A DNA stretch of 11,732 nucleotides from JAJTZA01 sp041744075 (GTDB lineage: Bacteria; Verrucomicrobiota; Verrucomicrobiia; Chthoniobacterales; Terrimicrobiaceae): the NCBI GenBank assembly GCA_041744075.1, contig JBGTLQ010000101.1:1-11732 (forward strand). The letters are read 5' to 3'. This document shows, in pieces, positions 1 through 7,186 of the stretch. Made by a program: the position numbers and the translations under genes. Positions within the stretch are counted from its first letter, which is position 1. Each line of letters starts with the position of its first letter. The notes under the pieces were generated by a model. The model saw only the letters and a list, made by a program, of their open reading frames with translations. It made no database searches and was not told the origin of the DNA.

Positions 1-140
1 CAGAACTTTGCAGATGTTAAGCGTTCACCCGTTTGAGAAAGTTCCTCTAAATGAACTACTTACAGAAAACGACTTCATAGATTTGCAACCATTAGATTCT
101 AACCAACTGATGCTGTGGCACTTATAACCGGACACTCGTG
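1..140 (+). mobile_element. Right end of an IS4-family insertion sequence (cut by window edge)
   Basis: The first 127 bases encode the C-terminal tail of an IS4-type transposase. The stop codon is followed at once by CCGGACACTCGTG (128-140), which is the kind of short terminal sequence expected just after the transposase stop in these elements, so I place the element's right end near 140. The left end and the matching terminal repeat are outside the window, so neither the inverted repeat nor the target duplication can be checked. The sequence immediately beyond the proposed end (141-168) recurs at 1215-1240. Confidence 0.6.
2..127 (+). CDS. IS4-family transposase, C-terminal fragment (5' end outside window)
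   Basis: The frame is open from base 2 and gives 41 residues before TAA at 125-127. The readable part contains LQMLSVHPFEKVPLNELLT and ends in NQLMLWHL. A 'hxILSVxxFEKTPhxxLL' segment followed by a short 'NQLxLWxL' tail is how I remember the end of DDE transposases of the IS4 group (DUF4372 plus DDE_Tnp_1 types). The protein would cut and paste its own element. The catalytic DDE residues lie upstream of the window, so activity cannot be judged. Family assignment rests on this short tail only. Confidence 0.6.
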   Translation, partial: RTLQMLSVHPFEKVPLNELLTENDFIDLQPLDSNQLMLWHL

Positions 141-168
141 ACATGACATATATGCGTCGCGATGTTAT
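141..168. repeat. Left copy of an imperfect direct repeat flanking the RHH cassette
   Basis: ACATGACATATAT (141-153) recurs exactly at 1215-1227, and GATGTTAT (161-168) recurs exactly at 1233-1240. The stretch between the two blocks is 7 bases here and 5 in the other copy, and it is unrelated. The copy begins right after the proposed end of the IS. It could mark the edge of an inserted segment or be a binding site. GATGTTAT also pairs as an inverted repeat with ATAACATC at 226-233. Confidence 0.5.
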
Positions 169-220
169 CAAAACGGCGATTCCACCAGAGAAAAACAGGT
201 TCTGGAGTCTAAGTTAGACA

Positions 221-240
221 TCGGCATAACATCACATAAC
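221..240. promoter_or_regulatory. Candidate operator for the RHH protein (CATAAC repeats)
   Basis: CATAAC occurs at 225-230 and 235-240, exactly 10 bp (one helical turn) apart, ending 7 bp before the RHH start codon. ATAACATC (226-233) is the perfect reverse complement of GATGTTAT at 161-168. Further GTTAT-type copies sit at the far end of the cassette (1233-1249). Ribbon-helix-helix proteins commonly bind short repeated sites upstream of their own gene, so autoregulation is a reasonable inference. No convincing -35/-10 pair was found here. Confidence 0.35.
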
Positions 241-247
241 ACTTTCT

Positions 248-421
248 ATGAGCACAAAAGCGACACCGGAGCGGGTCAGAATTCAACTCGAATTCTCGAC
301 GGAGGAAATGAACGAAATCAAGCAAGCGGCGGACCTCATGGGTCAGACCGTGGACGAGTGGATGGCCGCCTCAGCGAGGGATTTGCTCCTCAACGAGGGT
401 CTTGTCCCGACGAGCCAGTAA
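248..421 (+). CDS. Small ribbon-helix-helix (RHH/CopG-like) DNA-binding protein
   Basis: 57 residues, ATG at 248, TAA at 419-421. Residues 9-17 (RVRIQLEFS) have the alternating pattern of an RHH beta strand. They are followed by a helix around TEEMNEIKQAADLMG (18-32) and a second helix opening with QTVDEWMAAS (33-42) and running to about residue 50. This strand-helix-helix order and the length match RHH repressors, antitoxins and plasmid accessory proteins, which bind DNA as dimers through the strand. The gene starts 7 bp after the CATAAC repeats, suggesting self-repression. No Shine-Dalgarno sequence is visible. The last 64 bases overlap the next frame, an arrangement seen in toxin-antitoxin and plasmid operons, but the downstream frame is not recognisable as a toxin. 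The fold is called from the sequence pattern; the partner and role are unknown. Confidence 0.7.
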   Translation: MSTKATPERVRIQLEFSTEEMNEIKQAADLMGQTVDEWMAASARDLLLNEGLVPTSQ

Positions 422-1254
422 AAACCGCTCAGAGAGGCTCTGAGCGCAAAGGAGAGGCCACCCAGCCGCGAAGCGCAAGGCCCGTTTTGGGGCCGTGCAA
501 GGCTCCGCCTTTGAAGGATAACCACGACCGGGAGGGCGGTCTCGATCTGGGCGGGGATCGGATTTCCCAGCAAGACCGAGCCCTGATTTCAGAGCCCCTG
601 CCGCCTTCCCGACCGGATCGGGCTGAGAAGATTTCATCAGTCAACAACGGGAGCGCTGAGCCGTCAGCTGGAAGGGTGAACCGCAGGCCCGTAGCCACAC
701 CGAACGATTTTCCCGATGAGGGTGCTTTGAAAGAATCAGCTGAGTCTGACGCTGAAAAAAGCTCATTGCCGGGGTCTGTGCCTGGGTCACGTAGTGACCT
801 TGGCACAGATCTCGGCGTGAGCCAGCCCCGCTTGTCTATCTATGCATATCTCCTCAAACCACCTCCATTGGGAGGAATCGTTTCGGACTGGCAACCATGG
901 CCTGAAAGCATCGTTCCAGCGTGGGTAAAACCCATAGAAAAATGTGGGAAAAACGGGCGGGAATTGGTTGCTGTTTTGACCTTGAACCCTAGGGGCAGGG
1001 CGGAACTGACCATGCGATTTGATGAGCGGGGCGGGGTCATGTGCGTGGCCGGGACGGTGCGCGGCCAAGGCATTCGAGACCCGGCCAGAGCGAAGCTCTG
1101 GGCCGGGGCCGCAATCACCGAGTGGTTGACAGATCGTGTAAATTCGGAGGTTGTGAAAGCCGTCCGCGCCACCACTGGAAAAGCTCCGGTGGACGGGTTT
1201 TTCGTGTCAACTATACATGACATATATTATATGATGTTATTGTTATGCCATTGA
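358..1254 (+). CDS. Unrecognised open frame overlapping the RHH gene (hypothetical, possibly altered at its 3' end)
   Basis: 298 codons open from ATG 358 to TGA 1252-1254. I do not recognise a family. Residues 1-155 are low-complexity and rich in Pro, Ser, Arg, Gly and acidic residues. Residues 165-285 look more like a folded domain, with a Trp/Pro-rich entry (SDWQPWPESIVPAW), a beta-like stretch (RELVAVLTL, AELTMRF) and a helix with KLWAGAAITEWLT. The true start is uncertain: ATG 358 lies inside the RHH gene, and later in-frame GTG/TTG codons are possible. The final residues (HDIYYMMLLLCH) are encoded by the AT-rich direct repeat at 1215-1240, unlike the GC-rich body. The original C-terminus may therefore have been replaced at a recombination point. 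It may be an accessory gene partnered with the RHH protein, or a decaying one. The minus strand is also fairly open here, which lowers confidence. Confidence 0.4.
   Translation: MDGRLSEGFAPQRGSCPDEPVKTAQRGSERKGEATQPRSARPVLGPCKAPPLKDNHDREGGLDLGGDRISQQDRALISEPLPPSRPDRAEKISSVNNGSAEPSAGRVNRRPVATPNDFPDEGALKESAESDAEKSSLPGSVPGSRSDLGTDLGVSQPRLSIYAYLLKPPPLGGIVSDWQPWPESIVPAWVKPIEKCGKNGRELVAVLTLNPRGRAELTMRFDERGGVMCVAGTVRGQGIRDPARAKLWAGAAITEWLTDRVNSEVVKAVRATTGKAPVDGFFVSTIHDIYYMMLLLCH
1215..1240. repeat. Right copy of the imperfect direct repeat flanking the RHH cassette
   Basis: Shares 13 bp (1215-1227) and 8 bp (1233-1240) with 141-168. It is followed directly by TGTTATGCC (1241-1249). TGATGTTAT (1232-1240) plus this tail forms an imperfect inverted match to GGCATAACATCA at 223-234, differing by an extra TGTTAT unit. 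The repeat lies inside the last codons of the hypothetical frame. Confidence 0.5.
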
Positions 1255-1362
1255 GCCGCATGTGATTGTAGCCTTGTGAATAACATGTGGAGGAAAAAAC
1301 GGGCCTGTGAATATCCTAGTATCCAACGAGGAATCGTCAGAGTTATCCCCAGAGTCAGCCAA

Positions 1363-3327
1363 TTAACGATTGGACTGTTGTCTGGTTCCGGAGCCGGTAT
1401 TTTGGAGACGGGTTTTGACTTCTTGAGGGAGAGTTGATGTGGAGATCCAGGTTCTTGCCGTGGCGGCATCTTGGCGGACCCAATCGCGGGCCAGGTTTTC
1501 GATTTGGCGATCACGAGCTTTTGGGTCGCTGATGGTGGCGGCCCATGAGATGGCGGTTTCTGGATCTTCGGAGGAGATTTTGCGTGCCAGAGCCGAGATG
1601 GCCGAATCTTTGGACGAGCCGGCGGGTTGCACGGCGAGCCACTCCGCAGCGGCTTCGGCGTCTTTGGAGGCCCAGCGATCCACCACAGCTCTCATGGCTG
1701 GTCCTCGATCTTCCTCCCCCAGACTTCTCACATACATGGCTGCCGCTTCCGGAGCGGAGTTTGCCCATTGAGAAACCGCATCACGGATCACATCCCGACG
1801 TTCCTCGGGATTGGTCAGAGAACCCGACCATTGGAGCACGGCTTCAGGGTTTTTGTTGCTCCAACCTGATGAGATGGAGCGAATGGCCTGATTTCGGTCG
1901 GAGGGATCCAGTGAGCCAAGGGCTGCGATGGCTCCTTGGGGATCTTGGGTGCTCCATTGTGAGAAGAGTGATCCCAGGGCCCCGCGGCGAGCCTCTCCTT
2001 CTGGCAGCGTTTTGGCCCATGCGAACACCTCCTCTTTGCGGCCGGTTTGGGACCACTGGGACGCGATTTGGGAGACAGACTGGGAAAAAATGCGGCCGGG
2101 CGGCAATTGAGATGCTGCGGCTGCGGCTGCGGCCGGATCTTCGCGAGCCCATGAGGAGATGATCTGGGAGACGGATTGCTGGAAATTGTCCCCTGTCGGC
2201 ATGTGTTCAAAGACTGCATCAAGGAGTTCTTGGCGGTTTCCAGAGGGGTTCATGCTCATGGCGCGAAGAACATCGGACCGCATGGTGGAATCTTGGACGT
2301 TGATCGCGTATTGAAGTGCTCCATGAAAATCGCTGCGGGCCCAAGCACTCACAGCTGTTGAGATAGCCGAGGCGCGAGACCCAGTCTCTTGAATTTCCAG
2401 AGCGGCTTTGAGCGCGGCTTGGGGATCAGTTTGTGCCCAGGTTTGGATGACCTGATGCCGGGGATCCATGTGTCCCATGGTATTTGTCGGCAATGAGTTG
2501 GCAAATTGCCATGCCGCTTGGGGGTCATTTTGGGCAAGCGAGGATATAAGAGACATGCGGGCTTGGTCGGCATTTCGTCCTGTGAGTTGTGAAAAAGCGG
2601 CCTTGGCCCCCTCGGGATCTTTTCGGGCCCAGTGATGAAAGATCATGGAGACCGAGTGGTCTTCCATATCCCCAGAGCCTGTTGCTGTGACAAGTTCCAG
2701 CGCACGCCGGGGATCTTTTTGGGCGATGTTCATGATGGCCATGGAGCGCATCTGACGTTTCATTTGCTGATCCTCGATGGAGTCGGCCATGCTCAAAGCG
2801 CGTGTGGGGTCTTGGCTGGCCACGGTCGATACGATGGCCATCAGAGCCGCCTGTCGACTGTTTCCGGCGGGCATGGCCAGGGCAAAGTTCCATGCGCCTT
2901 GAGGATCTTTTTCAGAGAAACTCGCCATGACGAGATTCCAGCCCATGTCTTGGCCAGGCTTCATTCCCAAAGCCTGCAACTTGGCGGCGATTTCCGCTGG
3001 GTTTGAAATCAACAAGCGATCGTTCAGATCTGCCCATCTCCTCATCGAATTCCTGTTCCCCCAGACTCCACTCTGGGCACTTTCGAGTTCGACCAGCAAT
3101 TCCTCAGCAGTGATGGGCTGCAGTCCCTCGGACACCGCCTGAGCCACCGCCTCTGGTGATCCGGCTTTGACAGGCTCTGCTGATCTGACCCCGGTTACTG
3201 TGGCAGCTGTTGTGGGGTTTGCGGGGGTTTGTTCAATGTTAGCGGAACGCTGAGTCCCGGCGAGGTAGCCAACCCCTGCTCCAATGGCAAAGCCAACGAC
3301 TGTTGTGAGAATGAGTGTGAGTTTCAT
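1363..3327 (-). CDS. Membrane-anchored protein of about 16 WA-x-x-DP-x-A helical repeats
   Basis: 654 residues, ATG at 3327, TAA at 1363-1365. Residues 3-23 form one hydrophobic segment (uncleaved signal or N-terminal anchor), then a Pro/Thr/Ala-rich linker to about 60. From about 140 to 630 the chain is a series of degenerate units of 27-38 residues whose landmark is a tryptophan- or alanine-containing helix end followed by DP-x-x-A: DPQGAW (141), DPTRAL (173), DPRRAL (205), DPEGAK (237), DPQAAW (268), DPQAAL (301), DPAAAA (397), DPQGAI (462), NPEAVL (493), APEAAA (525), DPETAI (588). The pattern predicts stacked helical hairpins resembling TPR/HEAT solenoids. Such proteins are frequent in Verrucomicrobiota genomes and mostly lack a known function. 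A scaffold or protein-binding role in the periplasm is inference. The gene stands alone, with no Shine-Dalgarno sequence upstream. Confidence 0.85.
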   Translation of the reverse strand: MKLTLILTTVVGFAIGAGVGYLAGTQRSANIEQTPANPTTAATVTGVRSAEPVKAGSPEAVAQAVSEGLQPITAEELLVELESAQSGVWGNRNSMRRWADLNDRLLISNPAEIAAKLQALGMKPGQDMGWNLVMASFSEKDPQGAWNFALAMPAGNSRQAALMAIVSTVASQDPTRALSMADSIEDQQMKRQMRSMAIMNIAQKDPRRALELVTATGSGDMEDHSVSMIFHHWARKDPEGAKAAFSQLTGRNADQARMSLISSLAQNDPQAAWQFANSLPTNTMGHMDPRHQVIQTWAQTDPQAALKAALEIQETGSRASAISTAVSAWARSDFHGALQYAINVQDSTMRSDVLRAMSMNPSGNRQELLDAVFEHMPTGDNFQQSVSQIISSWAREDPAAAAAAASQLPPGRIFSQSVSQIASQWSQTGRKEEVFAWAKTLPEGEARRGALGSLFSQWSTQDPQGAIAALGSLDPSDRNQAIRSISSGWSNKNPEAVLQWSGSLTNPEERRDVIRDAVSQWANSAPEAAAMYVRSLGEEDRGPAMRAVVDRWASKDAEAAAEWLAVQPAGSSKDSAISALARKISSEDPETAISWAATISDPKARDRQIENLARDWVRQDAATARTWISTSTLPQEVKTRLQNTGSGTRQQSNR

Positions 3328-3636
3328 GGGTGGGCTGGGAGATTTGGTGCGATGCGATTGACCCTAAGCGAGTCCGTGCTTGGGAGCAAGGAGAGAGAGA
3401 CATCGGAATGCTTGGTGAATAGCCGGAAGTAAAGAACATCATCTATTCTGCAGAGTGTGATTAGAAGTGGGTTTTAGGTGGATCGGGCGCTCCGCCGCAC
3501 GATGACAAATCCTACGCGGCTGCGCCGCCACCTGATCCCATCGCGCTCGGAGATCGCGATCCACCCGCGAGCGAACTCCACAACCTCACCCATTTTCTTG
3601 TCGCCGAGGCGACTGGGACCGGTTAAACCTCGCGGG
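3328..3636. other. Divergent intergenic spacer with a cluster of hairpins
   Basis: No gene is supported here. The right half carries three perfect hairpins in a row: GCGGC-TGC-GCCGC (3516-3528), ATCGCG/CGCGAT (3540-3545 with 3555-3560) and GTCGCC-GA-GGCGAC (3600-3613). In addition GGTGGATCG (3477-3485) is the reverse complement of 3557-3565, enclosing the first hairpin. The frame of the downstream lipoprotein stays open back to 3478, but this 53-codon extension is Arg/Pro-rich and would precede a lipoprotein signal, so I treat it as non-coding. The spacer should hold the promoters of both flanking genes; none could be called. Confidence 0.5.
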
Positions 3637-4101
3637 ATGAAGTCTATTCCCATCCTGCTGTTTGCCGTGATTTTTCTGACCGGGTGTGCCACAAATCAGC
3701 CCTTGGCGCTCAAGCAGATTGCAAACAAGGGGGTCAATCCCTCGACCTATGCCAAGATTGAAAGTGGAAGAGTTCTGGGTTTCACAGACATCTTAAATTT
3801 GGTGAAAGCCGACGTCCCCGAGGCAGCGGTTGTCTCCTACTTAAAGAGCACAAAAGCCCCCTATCGCCTGACAACCGCCCAACTTGAGCAACTCACGGAT
3901 GCTGGCGCAGGGTCAGACTTGGTCAATTACCTTGGCAAATCCGTGGGATATTATGAAGCCACCAAGCGGTCACAAACAGGAGGTTCTGAATGGGACAAAC
4001 ACCCTTACTTCAATGACCCCGCTTATCTGGGCGAGGCCCCCTTTCTGTATGCCTTTCCCGAGGAATGGGATGATCCCGCTGCGGTTGGCCTTTGGTTCTA
4101 A
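3637..4101 (+). CDS. Outer-membrane-type lipoprotein, verrucomicrobial family of unknown function
   Basis: 154 residues from ATG 3637. This start is chosen over the in-frame ATG at 3478 because it puts a canonical lipoprotein signal at the N-terminus: MKS, hydrophobic IPILLFAVIF, then lipobox LTGC with the acylated cysteine at 17. Ala follows the cysteine, so retention in the inner membrane is not indicated. Residues 49-100 (from FTDILNLVKADVPEAAVVSY to DLVNYL) form a short helical domain: a 'DIL-LVKA-VPE-VV-YLKST' hairpin, then 'LTTAQLEQLTDAG'. I recognise this arrangement from small Verrucomicrobiota lipoproteins. The C-terminus (120-154) is rich in Pro, Tyr, Trp and Phe. Function is unknown. 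It converges on fbaA with 7 bp between stop codons and no terminator in the gap. Confidence 0.85.
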   Translation: MKSIPILLFAVIFLTGCATNQPLALKQIANKGVNPSTYAKIESGRVLGFTDILNLVKADVPEAAVVSYLKSTKAPYRLTTAQLEQLTDAGAGSDLVNYLGKSVGYYEATKRSQTGGSEWDKHPYFNDPAYLGEAPFLYAFPEEWDDPAAVGLWF

Positions 4102-4108
4102 GGCTCCC

Positions 4109-5185
4109 CTACCCCTTGTTTCTTCCAAGGCTGTTAAGGTCCTCGAAGGATGAGATCAGGCGCTTGGAGAAGCTGTCCTCTGCGGCTCCCAGCCAGACGC
4201 GTGGGTCATAATACTTTTTGTTGGGAGAATCGGCCCCTCCCGGGTTTCCAATCTGACCTTGCAAGAAGTCGTGGTTTTTTGCTTCGTAAGCTCGGATTCC
4301 ATCCCAGTAGGCCCACTGAAGGTCAGTGTCCAAATTCATTTTGATGGCCCCGTAGCCAATGGCTTCACGAATCTCTTCCCGTGTGGACCCCGAACCGCCA
4401 TGGAAAACAAAATTCACAGGCTTGGGTCCTGTGCCGAAGGTTTTTTCGATGTGTTTTTGGGAGGCATCCAGAATGGAAGGTTTGAGTTTCACATTGCCGG
4501 GTTTGTAGACGCCATGAACGTTTCCGAAAGCGGCGGCTACGGTAAAGTCCGGGCTGATTTTGTTTAGCACCTCATAGGCACTGGCGACATGTTCCGGCTG
4601 TGTGTAAAGGCGTGACTCATCGATGTCGGAATTATCGACTCCATCTTCTTCCCCTCCAGTGACCCCCAGTTCTATCTCCAAGGTCATCCCCAACTTTGAC
4701 ATTCTTTCCAAGTAGGAGGCACTGGTTGCGATGTTCTCCTCAAGGGGTTCCTCGGAAAGATCAAGCATGTGAGAGCTGTAAAGCGGTTTGCCAGTGGCGG
4801 CAAAATGTGACTCTCCCGCCTGCAACATGCCTTCCACCCATGGTAGAAGCTTGCGGGCGCAATGGTCCGTGTTCAAAATCACCGGCACACCATAAGCTTC
4901 CGCCGCATGCGCCACGTATTGGGCAGCTGCAATGCCCCCCGCAATCGCCGCCTTCTGCCCTTCCTTGGAAATCCCTTTTCCAATAAAAAAGTGAGCCCCG
5001 CCATTGGAAAATTGGATGATGATTGGTGACTCGACTTCGCGGGCGGCCGCCAAAGCGGCATTCACGGAACTCGTTCCAATGCAATTCACCGCTGGGAGCG
5101 CGTAGGCGTTTGCCTTGGCATCTTCAAAAACCTCACGGACTTCTGGCCCGAATAACACTCCCGCACGAAACTTGGACTGACTCAT
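4109..5185 (-). CDS. fbaA: Class II fructose-bisphosphate aldolase
   Basis: 358 residues, ATG at 5185, TAG at 4109-4111. It catalyses reversible cleavage of fructose 1,6-bisphosphate to DHAP and glyceraldehyde 3-phosphate in cytoplasmic glycolysis and gluconeogenesis. It is collinear with the E. coli enzyme (359 residues) with a constant offset of two. The zinc ligands are H108 (in NTDHC), E172 (in TLEIELG), H224 (in GNVHGVYKPGN) and H262 (in FHGGSGS). The catalytic aspartate is D107, and the substrate-binding loop includes KMNLDTD (282-288). GGEEDGVDN (177-185) and PNKKYYDPRVW (321-331) mark the class IIA branch. All key residues are present, so it should be active. It is divergent from ptsI. 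An AT-rich TATATATT lies just upstream of the start, but no promoter or Shine-Dalgarno sequence could be fixed. Confidence 0.97.
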   Translation of the reverse strand: MSQSKFRAGVLFGPEVREVFEDAKANAYALPAVNCIGTSSVNAALAAAREVESPIIIQFSNGGAHFFIGKGISKEGQKAAIAGGIAAAQYVAHAAEAYGVPVILNTDHCARKLLPWVEGMLQAGESHFAATGKPLYSSHMLDLSEEPLEENIATSASYLERMSKLGMTLEIELGVTGGEEDGVDNSDIDESRLYTQPEHVASAYEVLNKISPDFTVAAAFGNVHGVYKPGNVKLKPSILDASQKHIEKTFGTGPKPVNFVFHGGSGSTREEIREAIGYGAIKMNLDTDLQWAYWDGIRAYEAKNHDFLQGQIGNPGGADSPNKKYYDPRVWLGAAEDSFSKRLISSFEDLNSLGRNKG

Positions 5186-5413
5186 AATATATAGTAATTT
5201 GTTGGGTGAAACTTGATGTTAGCGGCGAATTTTTTCTCCGACCAGCAACAAATGCTTTGGGCCAAAATGGGATGGCCGCGAAGGTATTCGAGCTTACCAA
5301 AACACTTGGTTCAACAAGACAGCACAAATCATGCCCGAGTTTTTCACAAAAAATCGAACCTCCCATGGCTCAGGGATTTACAACTGCGATTTTTGCAGAT
5401 TATTATCCGCCGC

Positions 5414-7186
5414 GTGAGCGAACCAGACCCCATCCCAAAAGCCGAAACCCGATTTCGAGGGATTGGTGTGGCGCCCGGGATCGCACATGCCCCCATTGTG
5501 ATGCATTGGGAAGATGATGAGGATGTTCCCGAACGTTCCATTTCCACAGAAGATCTGCCTGGCGAAATTGCACGGTTTGAATCAGCCCTCATCGCGACGC
5601 GAGCTGAGTTGCTCGAGATCCAGGAGCGCATCGCCGATGCCATTGGCTCGAAAGATGCCAGTATTTTTGATGCCCATCTCCTCGTTGTCGAAGACCGTAC
5701 CCTCATCGATGAGGTGCTCCGCTCTCTGGAATCGAGCCGCAAAAATATTGATTTTGTTTTCTCGAAGGTGGCCGACAGATATTGCAAAACCCTCGAGCAG
5801 ATTGATGACCCCTACCTCAGAGAGCGTGTGGTTGATATCGAAGATGTCGCCAAACGCATTTTAAGAAATCTTTTGGGCAAAGGCCCCAAGGACATTGCCA
5901 CCAGTGAACGCCCCCATGTGCTTGCTGCCAGAGTCCTGGCCCCGTCCGACACAGCCCTCATTGACCGCTCCAAGGTCTTCGCTTTTGCCACTGAGTCAGG
6001 CAGCAAAACTTCCCATGCGGCCATCATGGCCCGCTCCCTAGGCATCCCTGCTGTCGCTGGTTTGCACGACATCTTTGATCTTCTGGAGACCGGTGATGAC
6101 GTTCTTTTGGATGGCACATCGGGACTCCTCATCCTCAATCCCAGCCAAGACACCCTGGCTGAGTATGGCCGGATTGAAGAACGTCGCGAGAAAGTTGAAG
6201 AGCAGTTGGACCTTATTCGGGAGACTTCTTCAACCACCTCGGATGGGCGTCATATCATTCTCTCAGCCAATATCGAACTCCCTGACGAAATCACCGACGT
6301 TGTGGAATATGGTGCTGAGGGGGTCGGTTTGTTCCGAACGGAGTTTCTGTTTCTCAATCGTGAGGATGTCCCATCAGAGGAAGAACAATTCGAAAACTAC
6401 CGCCTTGTGGCGCAGAATGTGGCCCCGCATGCGGTTATTATTCGGACCTTGGATATTGGGGGTGACAAACTTTCCGACAGCCTCGACCTGCCAGAAGAGG
6501 AGAATCCGTTTCTCGGCTGTCGGGCCATTCGTTATTGCCTGGAAAGACCAGCATTTTTCAAAATCCAACTTCGTGCCATTCTGCGTGCGTCAGCCTTCGG
6601 CAATGTGCGGATCATGTATCCCATGATCTCAGGCATTAGTGAACTCCGGCGAGCCAATGCCTATTTGGAAGAATGCAAAACCGAGTTGGCTGAGAAGGGG
6701 GTTGCCTTTAACCGAGACATCGAAGTGGGCATTATGATTGAGATTCCCAGCGCGGCGCTCTCAGCAGAACGCTTGGCCAAGGAGGTGTCCTTTTTCAGCA
6801 TTGGAACCAATGATTTGATCCAGTACGCGTTGGCTGTTGACCGCGTGAACGATGCCATTTCCTATCTTTTTGACCCCACCCACCCGGCTGTGCTTCGGCT
6901 CATCAAGATGGTGGTAGATGCCGCCCGATCTTCTGGAATTTGGGTGGGTGTTTGCGGCGAGATGGCAGGCGATATAACTTTGACCCCCTTGCTGGTTGGC
7001 CTTGGTGTGGATGAGTTGAGCGCCTCAAGTCGGCTCGTACCTCGGGTCAAAAAGGCAGTTCAGTCTCTCAACCTTGCCGTGTGTCAATCGCTCGCAGACG
7101 AAGCGTTCCAAATGGATACCGGAGCAGAAATCTTGGCCCGCTGCGAACAGGTTGCCAGGGACCACTACGGCGAGATTCTGGATTAG
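5414..7186 (+). CDS. ptsI: Phosphoenolpyruvate-protein phosphotransferase (PTS enzyme I)
   Basis: 590 residues if started at GTG 5414. Enzyme I takes phosphate from PEP onto a histidine and passes it to HPr, in the cytoplasm. From this start H201 in SKTSHAAIMARSLGIPAV is the phosphorylated histidine and C514 in GVCGEMAGD is the conserved PEP-site cysteine. Both are offset by 12 from E. coli H189 and C502. The PEP-binding barrel motifs GVGLFRTEFLFL, RTLDIGGDK, GCRAIRY, MIEIPSAAL and FFSIGTNDLIQYALAVDR are intact. The frame stays open back to TTG 5213, but those 67 codons resemble no enzyme I sequence. TTG 5393 is another possible start, and none has a Shine-Dalgarno sequence. No HPr or EII gene is adjacent, so the phosphate acceptor must be encoded elsewhere. 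The 228 bp before the gene contain nothing else I can support. The stop codon abuts that of aat. Confidence 0.95.
   Translation: MSEPDPIPKAETRFRGIGVAPGIAHAPIVMHWEDDEDVPERSISTEDLPGEIARFESALIATRAELLEIQERIADAIGSKDASIFDAHLLVVEDRTLIDEVLRSLESSRKNIDFVFSKVADRYCKTLEQIDDPYLRERVVDIEDVAKRILRNLLGKGPKDIATSERPHVLAARVLAPSDTALIDRSKVFAFATESGSKTSHAAIMARSLGIPAVAGLHDIFDLLETGDDVLLDGTSGLLILNPSQDTLAEYGRIEERREKVEEQLDLIRETSSTTSDGRHIILSANIELPDEITDVVEYGAEGVGLFRTEFLFLNREDVPSEEEQFENYRLVAQNVAPHAVIIRTLDIGGDKLSDSLDLPEEENPFLGCRAIRYCLERPAFFKIQLRAILRASAFGNVRIMYPMISGISELRRANAYLEECKTELAEKGVAFNRDIEVGIMIEIPSAALSAERLAKEVSFFSIGTNDLIQYALAVDRVNDAISYLFDPTHPAVLRLIKMVVDAARSSGIWVGVCGEMAGDITLTPLLVGLGVDELSASSRLVPRVKKAVQSLNLAVCQSLADEAFQMDTGAEILARCEQVARDHYGEILD

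Noticed and set aside
429..806. Minus-strand frame opposite the hypothetical gene
   Set aside because: Low-complexity Ser/Arg/Pro composition with no motif. It looks like an antisense shadow of GC-rich DNA, although the plus-strand frame is not strongly better.
1340..1348. TTATCCCCA as a DnaA box
   Set aside because: A single imperfect copy with no cluster, AT-rich element or dnaA/dnaN neighbour.
3478..3636. 53-codon N-terminal extension of the lipoprotein
   Set aside because: It would bury the lipoprotein signal peptide, is Arg/Pro-rich and overlaps the hairpin cluster.
5186..5212. Promoter for fbaA from the AT-rich TATATATT upstream of its start
   Set aside because: No acceptable -35 element at 16-18 bp spacing could be found.
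5213..5413. 67-codon N-terminal extension of enzyme I
   Set aside because: The frame is open but resembles no enzyme I N-terminus. The GTG at 5414 gives a length and residue numbering that match the family.
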